Below, in pieces: positions 40,719 to 54,134 of a stretch of DNA of 64,000 bases. Position numbers and translations under genes: made by a program. Origin of the DNA: Candidatus Symbiopectobacterium endolongispinus (GTDB taxonomy: Bacteria; Pseudomonadota; Gammaproteobacteria; Enterobacterales; Enterobacteriaceae); the NCBI RefSeq assembly GCF_018777385.1, contig NZ_JAFJYB010000001.1, positions 682,001 through 746,000 of the forward strand, written 5' to 3'. Every line of letters begins with the position of its first letter. Position 1 is the first letter of the stretch. The notes below the pieces were generated by a model. It did not search any database. It was not told the DNA's origin and saw only the letters and a program-made list of their open reading frames with translations.

Positions 40719-42106
40719 TTGGCAAAATCATTACTACGCAGCGGAAGTTTGGCCGATTTTTTTTTGCGCTGGGCGAAAATGGGCAACCGGTGTATGCATC
40801 GGCTCTTCAGTTGCGAGAAACTCTGCGTTTACGGCGACAACAAACTATCGCTGACTGTCTGGCCATTCCGCAACCGAATGAAACGGGCAATCGTCTTGAC
40901 TGGTACGCTCCCGGCGAAGGAAAAGTCACCTCATGGATGGCCGCTGGCGAAGCGGAACTGGAGGCCGCGCTGGAGCAGTTGCAAACCTGCCTGACCACCG
41001 TTGCAGCATTAAGTGAACGTGCGTTGGCATCAGACAGTGCGGCGCAGCAACGATTTGGTGCCCTGCTCGCCAAGGCGTTCCAATTCCCCGCCGCAAATTA
41101 CGTTTATCTGGTCGGTGGCCGCCCCGTCATCACCTTTTGGGGTTTTATTAATCTTGACCAAAAACCTCGAACCGACGCCTTAGAGTGCCTGCGCGAAGCC
41201 TTACCGGTCATCACGGCACAACCGCTGGTCGATCCGATTGCGGCGCCCATTCCACAACCCAACGCTGCCGCCGTCTATGCAGAAACGGCGTCGTTACCGG
41301 TTGAGCCAAAAAACGAGCCCGAAGAAGCACCCAAGGTGGCGATTCCTGCCATGCCACCGACGGCATCAAGGAAATCTGCATTGCGTCGCTGGTGGTGGGT
41401 TGCACCGGGAGTGGCACTCGCGGGTGCTCTGGTGTGGCAATTCCGCGCTGGCGTGCCTGGTAAACAGATAACCTCAGAACCGGCGGTTGCGCATACACCG
41501 GAAAAACGTGTGCTGCCTGCCACAGACAAAACCAAGGAAGCTGAAGTCATCGCACAAAATGCCACACAGATAGCACCACCGCCTGTTGCTGCTGAAACAC
41601 CGCCAGAAGCCGAAAAAGCGCCCGCTGTTGCACATCCAGAAGCAGCGCCGGTGGTGGCACAGAAACACGCCCCGGCCCCGCCACCGGTTGAAACGGTGGT
41701 TGCAGAAACCAAACCGGTAGACAAAAATGCACTGGTGATGCCGATATTATCGGTCAAGCTGGGAAAAACCGATTTCTTGAACGGCATCTGGCGCATGACG
41801 GCCGATATCAAAACCACCACCATTGGCAAACCGACCAGCCTGAGTTATCAACTCAAATATGGTCAGGGTACGGTGCGCCTCACTCACGGTGAAGGTGTCA
41901 CTTGCCGCGCCAACGTCACTGCCGGATTGATGCAATCGGGCAACCTGATTATCAACAGCCGGGTGAAAGCGCGCTGTAGCGATGGGTCACGCTATCAAAT
42001 GCCAGAAATTGTTTGTTCTCAGGGGGCCAACGGCCCAGCTGAGTGCTCAGGCCGTTATGACGACGACAACCTGATCCCTTTGACTTTCAAGCGTGAGAGC
42101 GAATAA
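40719..42106 (+). pseudogene. srfA: SrfA-like membrane protein, frameshift at T9 run
   Basis: First gene of srfABC. TTG start at 40719 after AAGG (MAKSLLRSGSLADF). The frame breaks at a run of nine T (40757-40765); with 10 or 7 T it would read into ALGENGQPVYASALQLRETL and on without further fault. About 462 residues: N-terminal domain, then a single membrane span (RRWWWVAPGVALAGALVW, about residue 205), a long Pro/Ala/Glu-rich linker, and a C-terminal domain with four Cys (VTCRANV, ARCSDGS, IVCSQG, AECSGR). SrfA-type proteins are annotated as virulence-linked but their role is unknown. A T9 run is a classic RNA polymerase slippage site, so some full-length protein is possible. Confidence 0.75.
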
Positions 42107-42110
42107 CCCT

Positions 42111-45095
42111 ATGCTGGCCACGATTACGGACTATAAACAAAAGATCACGCTCATCCAGGACAGCGGTCTGCAATTTCTGGATTTTGCGCTTAAACCCGCT
42201 ATCGATGCGCAAGGCCCGGGCAAGTTCGTCCGCAAGACGGCAAACGGCCCGCTGCTACGCCTGATCCTCAATGAGGAGAACGGCAAATATCTCCTGCCTG
42301 CGCCGCTGGGATCAGTGCCAGAAGTGGTACGCCCCGAATCTAGCTTCTCGCTAGGCCAATCGCTGCCGCTACTGAGTAATGTCTGGCTGCCGCTCCCGTT
42401 TATGCGCTTCAACCCACCGCGTACCTTTATTGGTGGCCCGGATAACTGGGCATGCATGAAGGTCGTGACCCTGCCAAGACCGGATCAGGATGGCAATACT
42501 CACCGTATCTGCATAGTTTTCGATACCAAAGTCTATCCTGACGGCGATGAGAACGAGCTGCTCGCCACGACCGAAAGCGACATTACTGCCGGTTTGAAGT
42601 TTACGCTGGCATATCACAGTGAAGAGTTGGGGGGGAGTTTCTCGATTTAACCTGGGTCGATGGCTGGCTGCGCGAAGTCTTTACTCACCATGCTACTGAG
42701 CGTGAACAGCGCAGTGAAGCGGACCAACGCACCGCATTGCGTGGTTTTGAGTATCAGGCGCACTACCTGAACCTGCTGGATATGCTTGGCAAACAATTGC
42801 GGATCCCAGAAATCACCCTGGTTGCAGGCACACGGCAAGAGCCGTATATCGCTGTTGACCTGATTCTGGATGTGGGCAATTCGCACACCTGCGGCATTCT
42901 GGTCGAAGACCATCCTGAGGCGCATAACGGGCTAAGCCAGAGTTATGAGTTGCAATTGCGCGATCTGGAACAACCGCATCAGATCTACAATGAGATGTTT
43001 GAAAGCCGCATCGAATTTGCGCACACGCAGTTTGGCAAGCCCAATTTCTCCTTGGAAAGTGGCCGCGAAGACGCCTTTCTCTGGCCTTCCATCGTGCGCG
43101 TTGGCCGAGAAGCCAGCCGTATGGCGCTGGCGCGACTCGGCACCGAAGGTGCCAGCTGGCTCTCCAGCCCACGCCGCTATCTGTGGGATGAAGAGAGCTA
43201 CACCCCCGGCTGGCGATTCAGCAAAACCGTCGGCAACGCCGCGCTGAAGCCGCACGCCATCGCCGCACCGTTCACACATTTGATCAATGACGAAGGCCAG
43301 CCGCTTTTTACTGTGCCGTTCGACGATCGTCTTCCGGTATTTTCCGCACAATATAGCCGCAGCTCGCTGATGACGCTGATGCTGTGTGAACTGCTGGCAC
43401 AGTCGTTGAGCCAGATGAACAGTGCGGCACAGCGCGCCAAAATGATGAATGACAGCGCACCGCGCCGCCTGCGTAACATCATTCTGACGCTGCCCTACGC
43501 CATGCCAAAACCTGAGCGCGAGATTTTCCGACGTCGCATGCAAGAAGCCATTGGTCTGGAAAGCGATGGGATGGCACCCGGCGGATGATGGCTTCAATAC
43601 GGAACAAGAGAAAGCGGCCAGTCGTTTCCCCGTGCCTGACGTGCAAATGGAGTGGGATGAAGCCACTTGCGGCCAGATGGTCTATCTCTACAACGAAAGT
43701 CAGGTCAATTTTGGTGGCAACACCAAAGCCTTTTTCGCGAGCCAGGCGCGGCCAGACCGGGTGCACGATGCCGATGAACAGCCGGGACAAACTCTGCGCG
43801 TTGCATCGATTGATATCGGCGGTGGTACCACCGATCTCGCGATAACGCAGTATACGCTGGATGACAGTATCGGCAGTAACGTCAAAATCAGCCCATTGCT
43901 GATGTTCCGCGAAGGTTTCAAAGTGGCGGGCGACGATATCTTGCTGGATATGATCCAGCTCTACGTGCTGCCTGCACTGCATGCGTTACTGAAAAAAGCC
44001 GGGATCGCCACGCCGGACAGCCTGATGGACAAGCTGTTTGGCAACGTGGGCAGAATGGATGGTCAATCAACCATGCGTCAGCAGTCCACCTTGCAAATCC
44101 TGATGCCGATTGGGCGTGCGATCCTCGAAGCCTATGAAGGATTCGATCCGCTCGACATGAGCGCCGAACTGGAAGCCAGCTTTGGTGAGCTGCTGCCACA
44201 GCGTCCGACCGGCAAGGTACTGGACTATTTGAACGGCGAAATCCAGCGTGAACAACCGGCGGATGCTGTCGCGTTTGATATCCTGCACACGCCGCTTATC
44301 GTTCGGCTAAGCAAGTTGTACGGCGAGTTCTTATCCAACCGCATCAGTATCACGCAAAATTTGCGTTCATTGTGCGAGGTGGTGGCACTCTATGATTGCG
44401 ATGTGTTGCTGCTTACCGGTCGCCCGGCGCGTTTTCCCGGCATACAGGCACTGTTCCGTTACCTTCAGCCGTTGCCCATCAGCCGTATTGTGTCACTGGA
44501 TGGCTACCACACCAGCGATTGGTATCCGTTCAATAAATTCGGCCGTATCGAGAACCAGAAATCCACCGCGGCAGTCGGCGCCATGCTGTGCCTGTTGGCT
44601 CTGGACCTGCGCCTGCCGGGCTTTTATTTCAAAGCGGGGGATTTTGAACCCTACTCCACTATCCGCTATTTCGGCATGATCGATGCCAACCAACAGTTAA
44701 CGCAGGATAACCTTTATTACTGCGATATCGATCTGGATGCCGCCGATTTTGAATTGGATAAACGCGGCTACTTCTCGGTGCGCGGCGGTATTGGGCTTGG
44801 TTTCCGTCAGTTGGATAACGAGCGCTGGCCCGCTACGCCGCTTTACACGCTGACCATTATCGATCAACCACTGGCCCGCAAGCTTGCGGGTGACAGCGTA
44901 TTGCATCTGCGTTTGGCGGTCGCGCGCGAGGCGGGGCAACCTACGCCAGAACGTTTCGAAATCGCCGACGCCACGCTACAAGATGGCAGCAAGGTTCCAC
45001 TTCACTACCTGCGGCTGCGGCTTAACACGCTGGCTGACAGCGCTTCCGGCGCAACACACTACTGGATCGACAGCGGGAGCGTATTCAGCAAATGA
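42111..45095 (+). pseudogene. srfB: SrfB, Hsp70/actin-like fold protein, two frameshifts
   Basis: About 995 codons from ATG 42111, four bases after the srfA stop. Frame breaks: at a G7 run (42629-42635) after YHSEELG, restored as EFLDLTWVDGWLREV; and near 43555 after MQEAIG, restored as LVWKAMGWHPADDGF. Nucleotide-binding motifs of the Hsp70/actin superfamily are visible by eye: LDVGNSHTCGILVED (about 42869, phosphate-1-like), IDIGGGTTDLAI (43809, phosphate-2-like) and LLTGRPARFPGIQAL (about 44405, adenosine-motif-like). Length matches known SrfB proteins (about 990). Function unknown; the ATPase assignment is inference from motifs. Confidence 0.82.
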
Positions 45096-47581
45096 GAGCA
45101 CTGACGCCAAAACAACTTTCGACCCGGTTAACCACGCAGTTGACTGCCGCATCAGAAGGTATCGAGCAAGCCATTGAGTGGGTAGAGACCAACCGCCCCC
45201 GCTCACCGCGTTTGGAGATGGAAGCCGATACGCTAACCATCAAACTACGCCGTCATCGTAACAAGGCACAACGGCTGGCAGACAGCGCCGGAAAAGAGAT
45301 GGCCATCGGGCTGTTCGGTCAGGCACAGGAAGGCAAAACCTACCTGATTTCCGCATTAGCCGCAGGCGAAAATGGTCGATTGGAGAGCGATCTCGGCGGC
45401 CATACCCTGGACTATCAGGCGCATATTAATCCTGAAAACCAACTCGCCGGACTGGGTAACCCACTTTACCCGTCAGCCAGGCGTGAAAAACGCTACCTAT
45501 CCGGTTCAATTACTGTTGTTAAGCGAAGCGGACATCGTCAATATTCTGGCACAAGCGTATTTGTCCACGACCGTTGCACCTCCGTCTCCCCGTGGTTTGG
45601 CCGAAGACGAACAGCAACTCGTCGAGCAGATGGCGCTACTGGCGATGCATCGTCAGCCCGGGACAATCCCGGGATTCAGCAGTGATGAAGTCATTGCCCT
45701 GTGGGACAGCCTGGCGCGTCACGATGGCAAACGGCAAAAATGGCTTGAGACCCACTTCTGGCCAGCCGCTATCGCCCTTACCCCAGCGTTGACTATTGAC
45801 GATCGGGCGCGGTTATTCTCAGTGTTGTGGCAAGGAAAAGAAGAGTACACGGCGACCTATCGCCAGTTTGCGCATACGCTACAACGCCTGAATTACAGCT
45901 ATAAATGCTGGCACCGCTCAGCGTACTGGTCGATGACGTCTTGCTGCCTACCGATGGCATCATGAACCTGTCAACCGTCGCCTACCTCAATACCTCGTCC
46001 GATCCCAGCGTGCATGTGCGCCCAGTCATCAATAATCTGGCCAGCAAACCGGTTGAGCTTTCTCTGGCGGAGCTGGCTTTCCTCGCCATTGAACCGGTGG
46101 TGACGCTACAGTCAACGACGCGTGAGTCGCTGTTTGAGCAAGTCGACCTGCTTGATATTACAGGTTTCAATCCGCTCAGCAACGTACACGCCGCTTCCAG
46201 TAGCGATCGCGAGCACGGCGCAGTGCAACGTTATCCGGTGCTGATAAAAAACCTGCTGCAAGCCAAGGCCAGCTATTTACTGGAACGGTACACCGAGCAG
46301 CACGCCATCAATCTGTTGATGATCTGCACGGCGGTAGATCGGTGCGCTGATGTCAAAGCAGTCGGTAAAGCGCTCGACTACTGGGTGAAACAGACGCAGG
46401 GGGAAACCGCACAGCAGCGTAGCCAGCATAAACCCGGCTTGATTTGGGCGGTAACAAAATTCGATCAGAGCGTCATACACAACACCCACTACGATGAAGG
46501 CGTTCAACGTTACGTGGGTAATCCGGGAGAATCCTAGGGAACCATGCTGGCAACGGACGAACGCGGTGTAAAACGCATGGCGAACTGGCTGAATACCGAA
46601 GTCAAACGGGAAAACAAGCTGGCGCGACTGTCAGAACAATTGCATGACATGCAAAATGAACTGTTCGAGCACATCCTCGGCGGCTGGTATCAGTCTAACA
46701 GTGAAATTTCGGCGATGAGAAAGCAGAAAGTGGCCGAATCCGTGTTGAAATCACTCCAGACGCGACCGGGCGTACACGGCGAATTGCTGGAGCGCATGTT
46801 GCCGACGCGGGATGAGTTGCGCCGTCTTTATCAACAGCAGCGTCAATCCGGCGTTAGCCATGTCACCCATCCGGCCCTGGATAACATTAGTGCCATGACC
46901 AACGCCGATCCTTTTGGCATCGGTGTGGATATCGATTTATTCAGCGACACACCGCTGGATGTGACACAGACTGATGAGTCCCAAGCCCTGAGCGATGTGG
47001 ATACCAATGCGGCCTTTGCCAGTCAGGTCTTGCGCTTTTGGATAAACCATATGCGCAACCTGCCAGATAACGCACCGCTGGTTGAATTGCTCGGGTTGAG
47101 TAAACCGACGCTGGAAATGCTGATGGAAGAAGTCATCACCGCCGGCCTGCGTCAAGGCATCAATAAGGCGCTACACGCGACGCTGAACCAGGACGATCAC
47201 CCCAGCGCCTACACGGACAATGAGATCGACAGTCAGGTTTCTCGCGCCCTGACGGTACTCGGCGATTATATCGCCTGGTTAGGCTTCCAGAACATGCCCG
47301 AGGAACAGCGCCCGGAAAGCCGCATCAACCGTGGACGAAAAATCTTCGCCAAGCCGGAAAAACAGGCTGTCAGTTGGGGTAGCGCCAAGCGATTGACCAA
47401 GTTATCGCTCACGCCGACCAACAATACGGCATTTTACGTGTATGACTGGCTGGTTGGGCTCAATACCCTGATTCTGCAAAATGCCGGGCATTCAGCCGGT
47501 GGCGAACTGGATGCTGAACAGCGCAAACAGTTGGGTGCCATTTTGCAAATTTTCAAGCCCACCCCCTCTGGCGCAAAATAA
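45092..47581 (+). pseudogene. srfC: SrfC, P-loop GTPase-like protein, three lesions
   Basis: Starts ATG 45092, overlapping the srfB stop by 4 bases (ATGA), so translation was coupled. About 830 codons. Motifs: Walker A GQAQEGKT (about 45315), a G3-like DITG in LLDITGFNP (about 46150) and a G4-like TKFD in IWAVTKFDQ (about 46450), which together suggest a dynamin-like GTPase. Lesions: an extra G near 45461 (after NQLAGL, before VTHFTRQPG); a lost A near 45905 (before MLAPLSVLVDD); and TAG at 46535-46537 after NPGES, where Trp is likely. Otherwise clean to TAA 47581. Clearly inactive now. Confidence 0.82.
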
Positions 47582-47631
47582 GTGCCCCGCCCCTGCTGAA
47601 TGCAGTGGCAAAACTTCCAACATCAGGCCGT

Positions 47632-47835
47632 TCACGGGTAGCTTTCAGTATTGGTCGCGTTCATCTCCAGTGTGGCGAGTAATGATGAGTACGGGTTATC
47701 AATGATGTAATCGCGCAATCGTGCCAGACTGACATCGTAATAAGACACGCAGCACAGGGCGTAGTACAAATCTTTCTCATCTGCCATCGCTGCGACATAG
47801 CGCTCAACGGTACGCTTGATATCTGATAACGTCAT
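47632..47835 (-). CDS. Unrecognised helical fragment
   Basis: A 67-codon frame (TLSDIKRTVERYVAAMADEKDLYYALCCVSYYDVSLARLRDYII). It is open further upstream to about 47875, where the neighbouring oxidoreductase homology stops. It reads like the helical C-terminus of a larger protein joined to the oxidoreductase by a deletion. I do not recognise the family and see no ribosome site at the ATG. Possibly just a relic. Confidence 0.3.
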   Translation of the reverse strand: MTLSDIKRTVERYVAAMADEKDLYYALCCVSYYDVSLARLRDYIIDNPYSSLLATLEMNATNTESYP

Positions 47836-47869
47836 TTCGAGAGCCGACGTTGATGCCTGCGTGGTTTTT

Positions 47870-48446
47870 GCTTGTTCCAGAGCACCAACAACCAGCCACT
47901 GTTGCGTTTGTCACGGTGCCAACGACGGAAATAGTCGGCACCGTGCTGCGTATTCAGCAGCCATTCAAAGTGCACCGAGAACACATCGCCTATCACACCG
48001 GAAGCGATCAGCTCACGAATCTTGCTGTGGTGCGGGGCGTAGCGATAGTTGAAGGTGACGCGCAGTTTACGTCCGGTACGGGCGATATCGTTGATGATGG
48101 CCTGACATTTCTCTTCGTCGATCGTCATCGGTTTTTCACTGATCACATCGCAGCCCAATTCCATAGCCCGAATAATATAGTGGTGATGGGTACGATCGAT
48201 GGACGTCACGATCACAATGTCGGGTTTGCACTCGGCGATCATGGTCTCAAACTGGTCAGCGCTGAAACACGGCACTCGCGCATGTCCCCACTCGCCAATC
48301 ATTTTATTGGCATACTGCATGCGCGTCTGGTTGGTGTCGCAAAAGGCGACAAAAGTGCTGGTTTGTTGGTAATCCCTGGCGATTGAGGTTAAATAATAGA
48401 GGCCGGCACGCCCTCCTGTGCCGACAACGGCATATTTTTTCTTCAT
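47870..48446 (-). pseudogene. Gfo/Idh/MocA-family oxidoreductase, 3' truncated
   Basis: Start ATG 48446. Rossmann start KKKYAVVGTGGRAGLYYLTSI, then PDIVIVTSIDRTHHHYII, the family EKP motif in CDVISEKPMTIDEEKC, and VTFNYRYAPHHSKIRELI. Homology ends after HRDKRNSG-W-LLV (about 47875), before the expected HK-x-THHFDL motif. Unrelated codons follow to TGA-type closure at 47832. About half of the usual 350-400 residues is lost. Members oxidise sugars or sugar acids with NAD(P). It is divergent from the glycosidase-like gene, which suggests they once worked together. Confidence 0.78.
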
Positions 48447-48594
48447 TCGTGTAATCCTTCTTTTTTGACGTTAACGCAATGTATCGTCGCCATTTTTCGA
48501 GCACGTTAACCAATATCGCGTGCGCTCATTGACAACGCTTGATGACTCTTTGCTATGCTGGCGTGATGCATCACAACCACAGCGCTGTAACCTG

Positions 48595-50226
48595 ATGAAT
48601 GTGCCCCCCCCCCCCCCCCCCCCCCCTTTACGCTTGCTGTAGGTCAATACGCCATTTATTTGGCACTGGCCGCATTTTCTCAAGATAATTGACCTCATTG
48701 CGCGTTATCGCTTCAACGGGCTGATCGTGCATCAACAAAATATCCTGGCGTTACTGGCGCGCCCGCCGGCGTATAACAAAAACCCCGGGGTTGAAAATCT
48801 GCACCACGAACGCGAAAGTACCTTGAGCTACCTGCAACGGGTGTCACACCACTGCCAATCGCGCCATATTCAACTGTGGATCCAGGGTGAAGCCTTTCCC
48901 GGCGACGCAAAGATCAAGCAAAAATTTCCTGAATTCTTTCTGGACGATGACACCGTCGCTAATAACACCTCGTTTCTGACACGTTTTTACAGTGAAACCA
49001 TAGACGAGATGCTGGCGGCCCTCCCGGACATCAGTGGACTGATTTTGAGCCTGCAAACCCCGACGTTTCATCCCGAACAGTGGAAACAGAGCATGAAAGT
49101 GCCGCACAGCATTTTGCGCCTGCACGGCAAAAAACTGGTGCTGCGTGATTACCTTGATGACAGTTGGCCGCGTCGCCAGTTGCACAACATGCTGAACAGC
49201 CTGCCGGACGATGTGCGCGTCTCGATGAAGGCCACGGCGATGGATTACCGCCCCGGATTTGCCAATAACCCAGAATTGACGTCTTTTCCCGGCAATAAAA
49301 AATGGATCGAATTCGATTTGTGGGGCATCGACTATGGCTGGACGCTGCTGCCCTGCATGCTGGTGGACGAAATTTAGGGGCGCTTGAGCTGGGCGCATGC
49401 CGTGGCCGGGGATGAGCTGGAAGCCATCAGCGCCCGCATTAGCTGGGAGTGGATCAGCAACAGTTCGCTGCTGGAATCGATTAATGAAATCCACCTGTAT
49501 GGACTGGCGCAGTTGATCAACCATTTCGAGCTGGGTGAGCTTCATGCCGCCGCCCTGTTTCAACGCTGGTTGCAGGACAATCATGCTGTCAATGCCACCG
49601 CCGTTACCAGCAATGCCGCAGGCAAACGACTTGATAGCGTGCAATCGCTGTTTTTCAACAGCTATGACTGGATGTGTAAGACACCGTATTTCCTTGGACG
49701 CTTGTTGCACCGCCATAGTCAATTACCCCACACCCTGGAACAGGCCATTCCGTTAGTGCATGCAGAAACCCGAAGCGCCAACTGGACTCACGCTTTTCAA
49801 CCGCTATTCCCAACGGACGACCGTGAGTTGGGAAGCCATCAACATGAACTGGTGACCCTTGAACGCCAGCAATCTCATTTCTTTGCCCATCACCTGCGTC
49901 AATCCGCCCGTGAAATTCACCATGTCAGGCTGTTGCCTGAGCCGCTCTCCGCACGGTTGGCCGCCAGTTGGGATTGCGCCTGGTGGTATACCGAACTGTA
50001 CGACCACGCAAAACAACTGGTTGCCGACGCGCTCTTTACCCTGAGTTACGGTGGTACCGTCGCCGCCCGAGAACAACACTGCAATGACGCCCAGGTATTT
50101 GCTGAAAAATTACATCACTGGCTGGCACAGCATCAGTACGACTATCCGCACTTTCTGCCCATGCTGATGGCACCTGAGCGTTTGCACCAACTTGCCGAAT
50201 CTTGCCGCCATCCCGCATCTGATTGA
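48595..50226 (+). pseudogene. TIM-barrel glycosidase-like protein, broken, with poly-C tract
   Basis: Reading back from the clear frame, coding-like sequence extends upstream: FTLAVGQYAIYLALAAFSQD (about 48627-48686), a frame shift, then IDLIARYRFNGLIVHQQNILALL. A possible ATG at 48595 reads MNV straight into the 23-base C run, whose length (23) puts it out of frame; 21 or 24 would be in frame. A TAG at 49375 follows VDEI (probably Gln before); the frame continues GRLSWAHAVAGDELEAI to TGA 50226. Patterns such as LWIQGEAFPGD, ISGLILSLQTP, FDLWGIDYGW and ISWEWISNSSLLESINEI suggest a TIM-barrel glycoside hydrolase, possibly glucuronidase-like. This is inference. Confidence 0.6.
48604..48626. repeat. 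Homopolymer of 23 C
   Basis: An uninterrupted run of 23 C between GTG and TTTACG. It lies between a promoter-like TTGACA (48529-48534) and the glycosidase-like frame. It could be a slippage-prone switch or an assembly artefact. Confidence 0.9.
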
Positions 50227-50516
50227 ATGACAGTTGCAGTGAATGGGTGTCAGCATAAGCGTTGCACCGATCAGGTGAAACGCTGTTTTGAAAGGGAAAT
50301 TCAGCGAGAAGAGAATATGTCACCGAGTTGTGAGAGTTATCGCAAATGCCTCGGTTTATAGGTGACCCACATCACATTTTCGTGACATTAAAACGTGACG
50401 TTATTCACTCTTTCCGCCGTTTTGCGTGATGACGATCTCAATTTATTTTCATTCATCCAGGGTGTCGGCAATAATGGTGGCAACAACTGGATATACCGCA
50501 TCGAGGGAGCTGAATC
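50227..50516. other. Intergenic region upstream of ogt
   Basis: 290 bases without a gene. It presumably carries the ogt promoter; no clear boxes or repeats were recognised. Confidence 0.45.
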
Positions 50517-51080
50517 ATGCCACAACGCTTTTTATTGGATACCTTATCCACACCGCTCGGGGATTTATTGATTATCGCCGATGAACAACAACGATTACGC
50601 GCCGTGGAGTGGAAAGAATATGAAGAGGGATTATATCGTCTGCTGGCTCGGCATTATAAAAATGATCCTTTCGAGTTAACAGAAGCTGTCGACCCTGGCG
50701 GATTAACCCAGGCACTGGCGCGTTATTTTGCCGGGGACTTGCAGGCGATCGATACGCTTGCGGTTGCCAGCCTCGGTACACCGTTTCAACAGCGGGTATG
50801 GCAGGAACTGCGTAAAATTCCCCGTGGCACTACCATTACCTACGGTGAGCTGACTGTCCGCCTCGGCTCACCCACGGCATCCCGCGCGGTCGGTATGGCG
50901 AACGGCAGCAACCCTGTCAGTATCGTCGTTCCTTGCCACCGCGTTATTGGTGCCAACGGAGCATTGACCGGCTATGCCGGCGGTGTGCAACGTAAAGCAT
51001 GGCACTGGCACATGAAGGGGCGATTGCACGTCAGGGTACGCTATCGTTATATAATTTATGATATATCGAAAATTCATTGA
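50517..51080 (+). CDS. ogt: Methylated-DNA–protein-cysteine methyltransferase Ogt, altered C-terminus
   Basis: Repairs O6-alkylguanine by suicidal transfer to Cys. The active site NPVSIVVPCHRVIG, the HTH region (GTTITYGELTVRLGSPTASRAVGMANGS) and GALTGYAGGVQRKAW are intact. Immediately after RKAW the usual LLAHEG… tail is read one base out of frame (HWHMKGRLHVRVRYRYIIYD). One missing base in TGGCACTGG would restore LLAHEGAIARQGTLSL. The catalytic core is whole, but the replaced last 20-25 residues could destabilise it; function uncertain. Confidence 0.85.
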   Translation: MPQRFLLDTLSTPLGDLLIIADEQQRLRAVEWKEYEEGLYRLLARHYKNDPFELTEAVDPGGLTQALARYFAGDLQAIDTLAVASLGTPFQQRVWQELRKIPRGTTITYGELTVRLGSPTASRAVGMANGSNPVSIVVPCHRVIGANGALTGYAGGVQRKAWHWHMKGRLHVRVRYRYIIYDISKIH

Positions 51081-51199
51081 ATAATGCGTAAAAAGGTGTG
51101 ACTGCTATCGTTTTTCTTTTAATGGCACTCTATGTCCTCTATTTATTCGTTTGATATACGAATGACGACACTTACCATCACCGATAAAAGCTGTTAAAA

Positions 51200-51213
51200 T
51201 TGACCGACATCAA
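51200..51213 (+). promoter_or_regulatory. FNR box upstream of fnr
   Basis: TTGACCGACATCAA matches TTGATNNNNATCAA with one mismatch, 20 bases before the fnr start. E. coli fnr carries a similar autoregulatory site. Confidence 0.75.
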
Positions 51214-52014
51214 TTATCGACTTAGCAAAGTCTATGATCCCGGAAAAGCGAATTATTCGGCGCATTCAGTCTGGTGGTTGTGCAATCCATTGCCAGGATT
51301 GCAGCATCAGCCAGCTGTGCATTCCTTTTACATTAAATGAACATGAGCTCGATAATATCATTGAAAGGAAGAAGTCGATCCAAAAGGGACAAGCACTGTT
51401 CAAAGCCGGTGATGAACTGAAATCACTCTATGCGATCCGCTCCGGAACCATTAAAAGTTACACCATCACCGAACAGGGTGACGAACAGATTACCGGTTTC
51501 CATTTGGCGGGCGATCTGGTCGGTTTCGATGCCATTGGTAACGCCCAGCATCCCAGCTTTGCGCAGGCGTTGGAAACCTCGATGGTGTGTGAAATCCCCT
51601 TCGAGACGCTGGACGACCTTTCTGGCAAAATGCCGAATTTGCGCCAGCAGATGATGCGTCTGATGAGCGGCGAAATTCGTAGCGATCAAGACATGATACT
51701 GCTGCTGTCGAAGAAGAACGCCGAAGAGCGTCTTGCCGCGTTTATCTACAAACTGTCGCGCCGTTTCGCCCAGCGCGGTTTCTCGCCGCGTGAGTTCCGA
51801 CTGACCATGACGCGCTGTGATATCGGTAACTACTTAGGGCTTACCGTTGAAACCATCAGCCGTTTGCTTGGCCGCTTCCAGAAAGGCGGTATTTTAGCCG
51901 TGAAAGGAAAATATATCACCATCGAGAATATTGACGCCCTGTCAGAACTGGCCGGAACCGCACATGAGGTACTCTTAATTACCGGCTGTAAGGTGACAGC
52001 TGTTAGGAGGACCT

Positions 52015-54134
<2,120 letters not shown>

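Noticed and set aside
41889..41901. Possible fourth matS, GTGAAGGTGTCAC
   Set aside because: One mismatch in the invariant left arm, inside srfA coding sequence; expected by chance.
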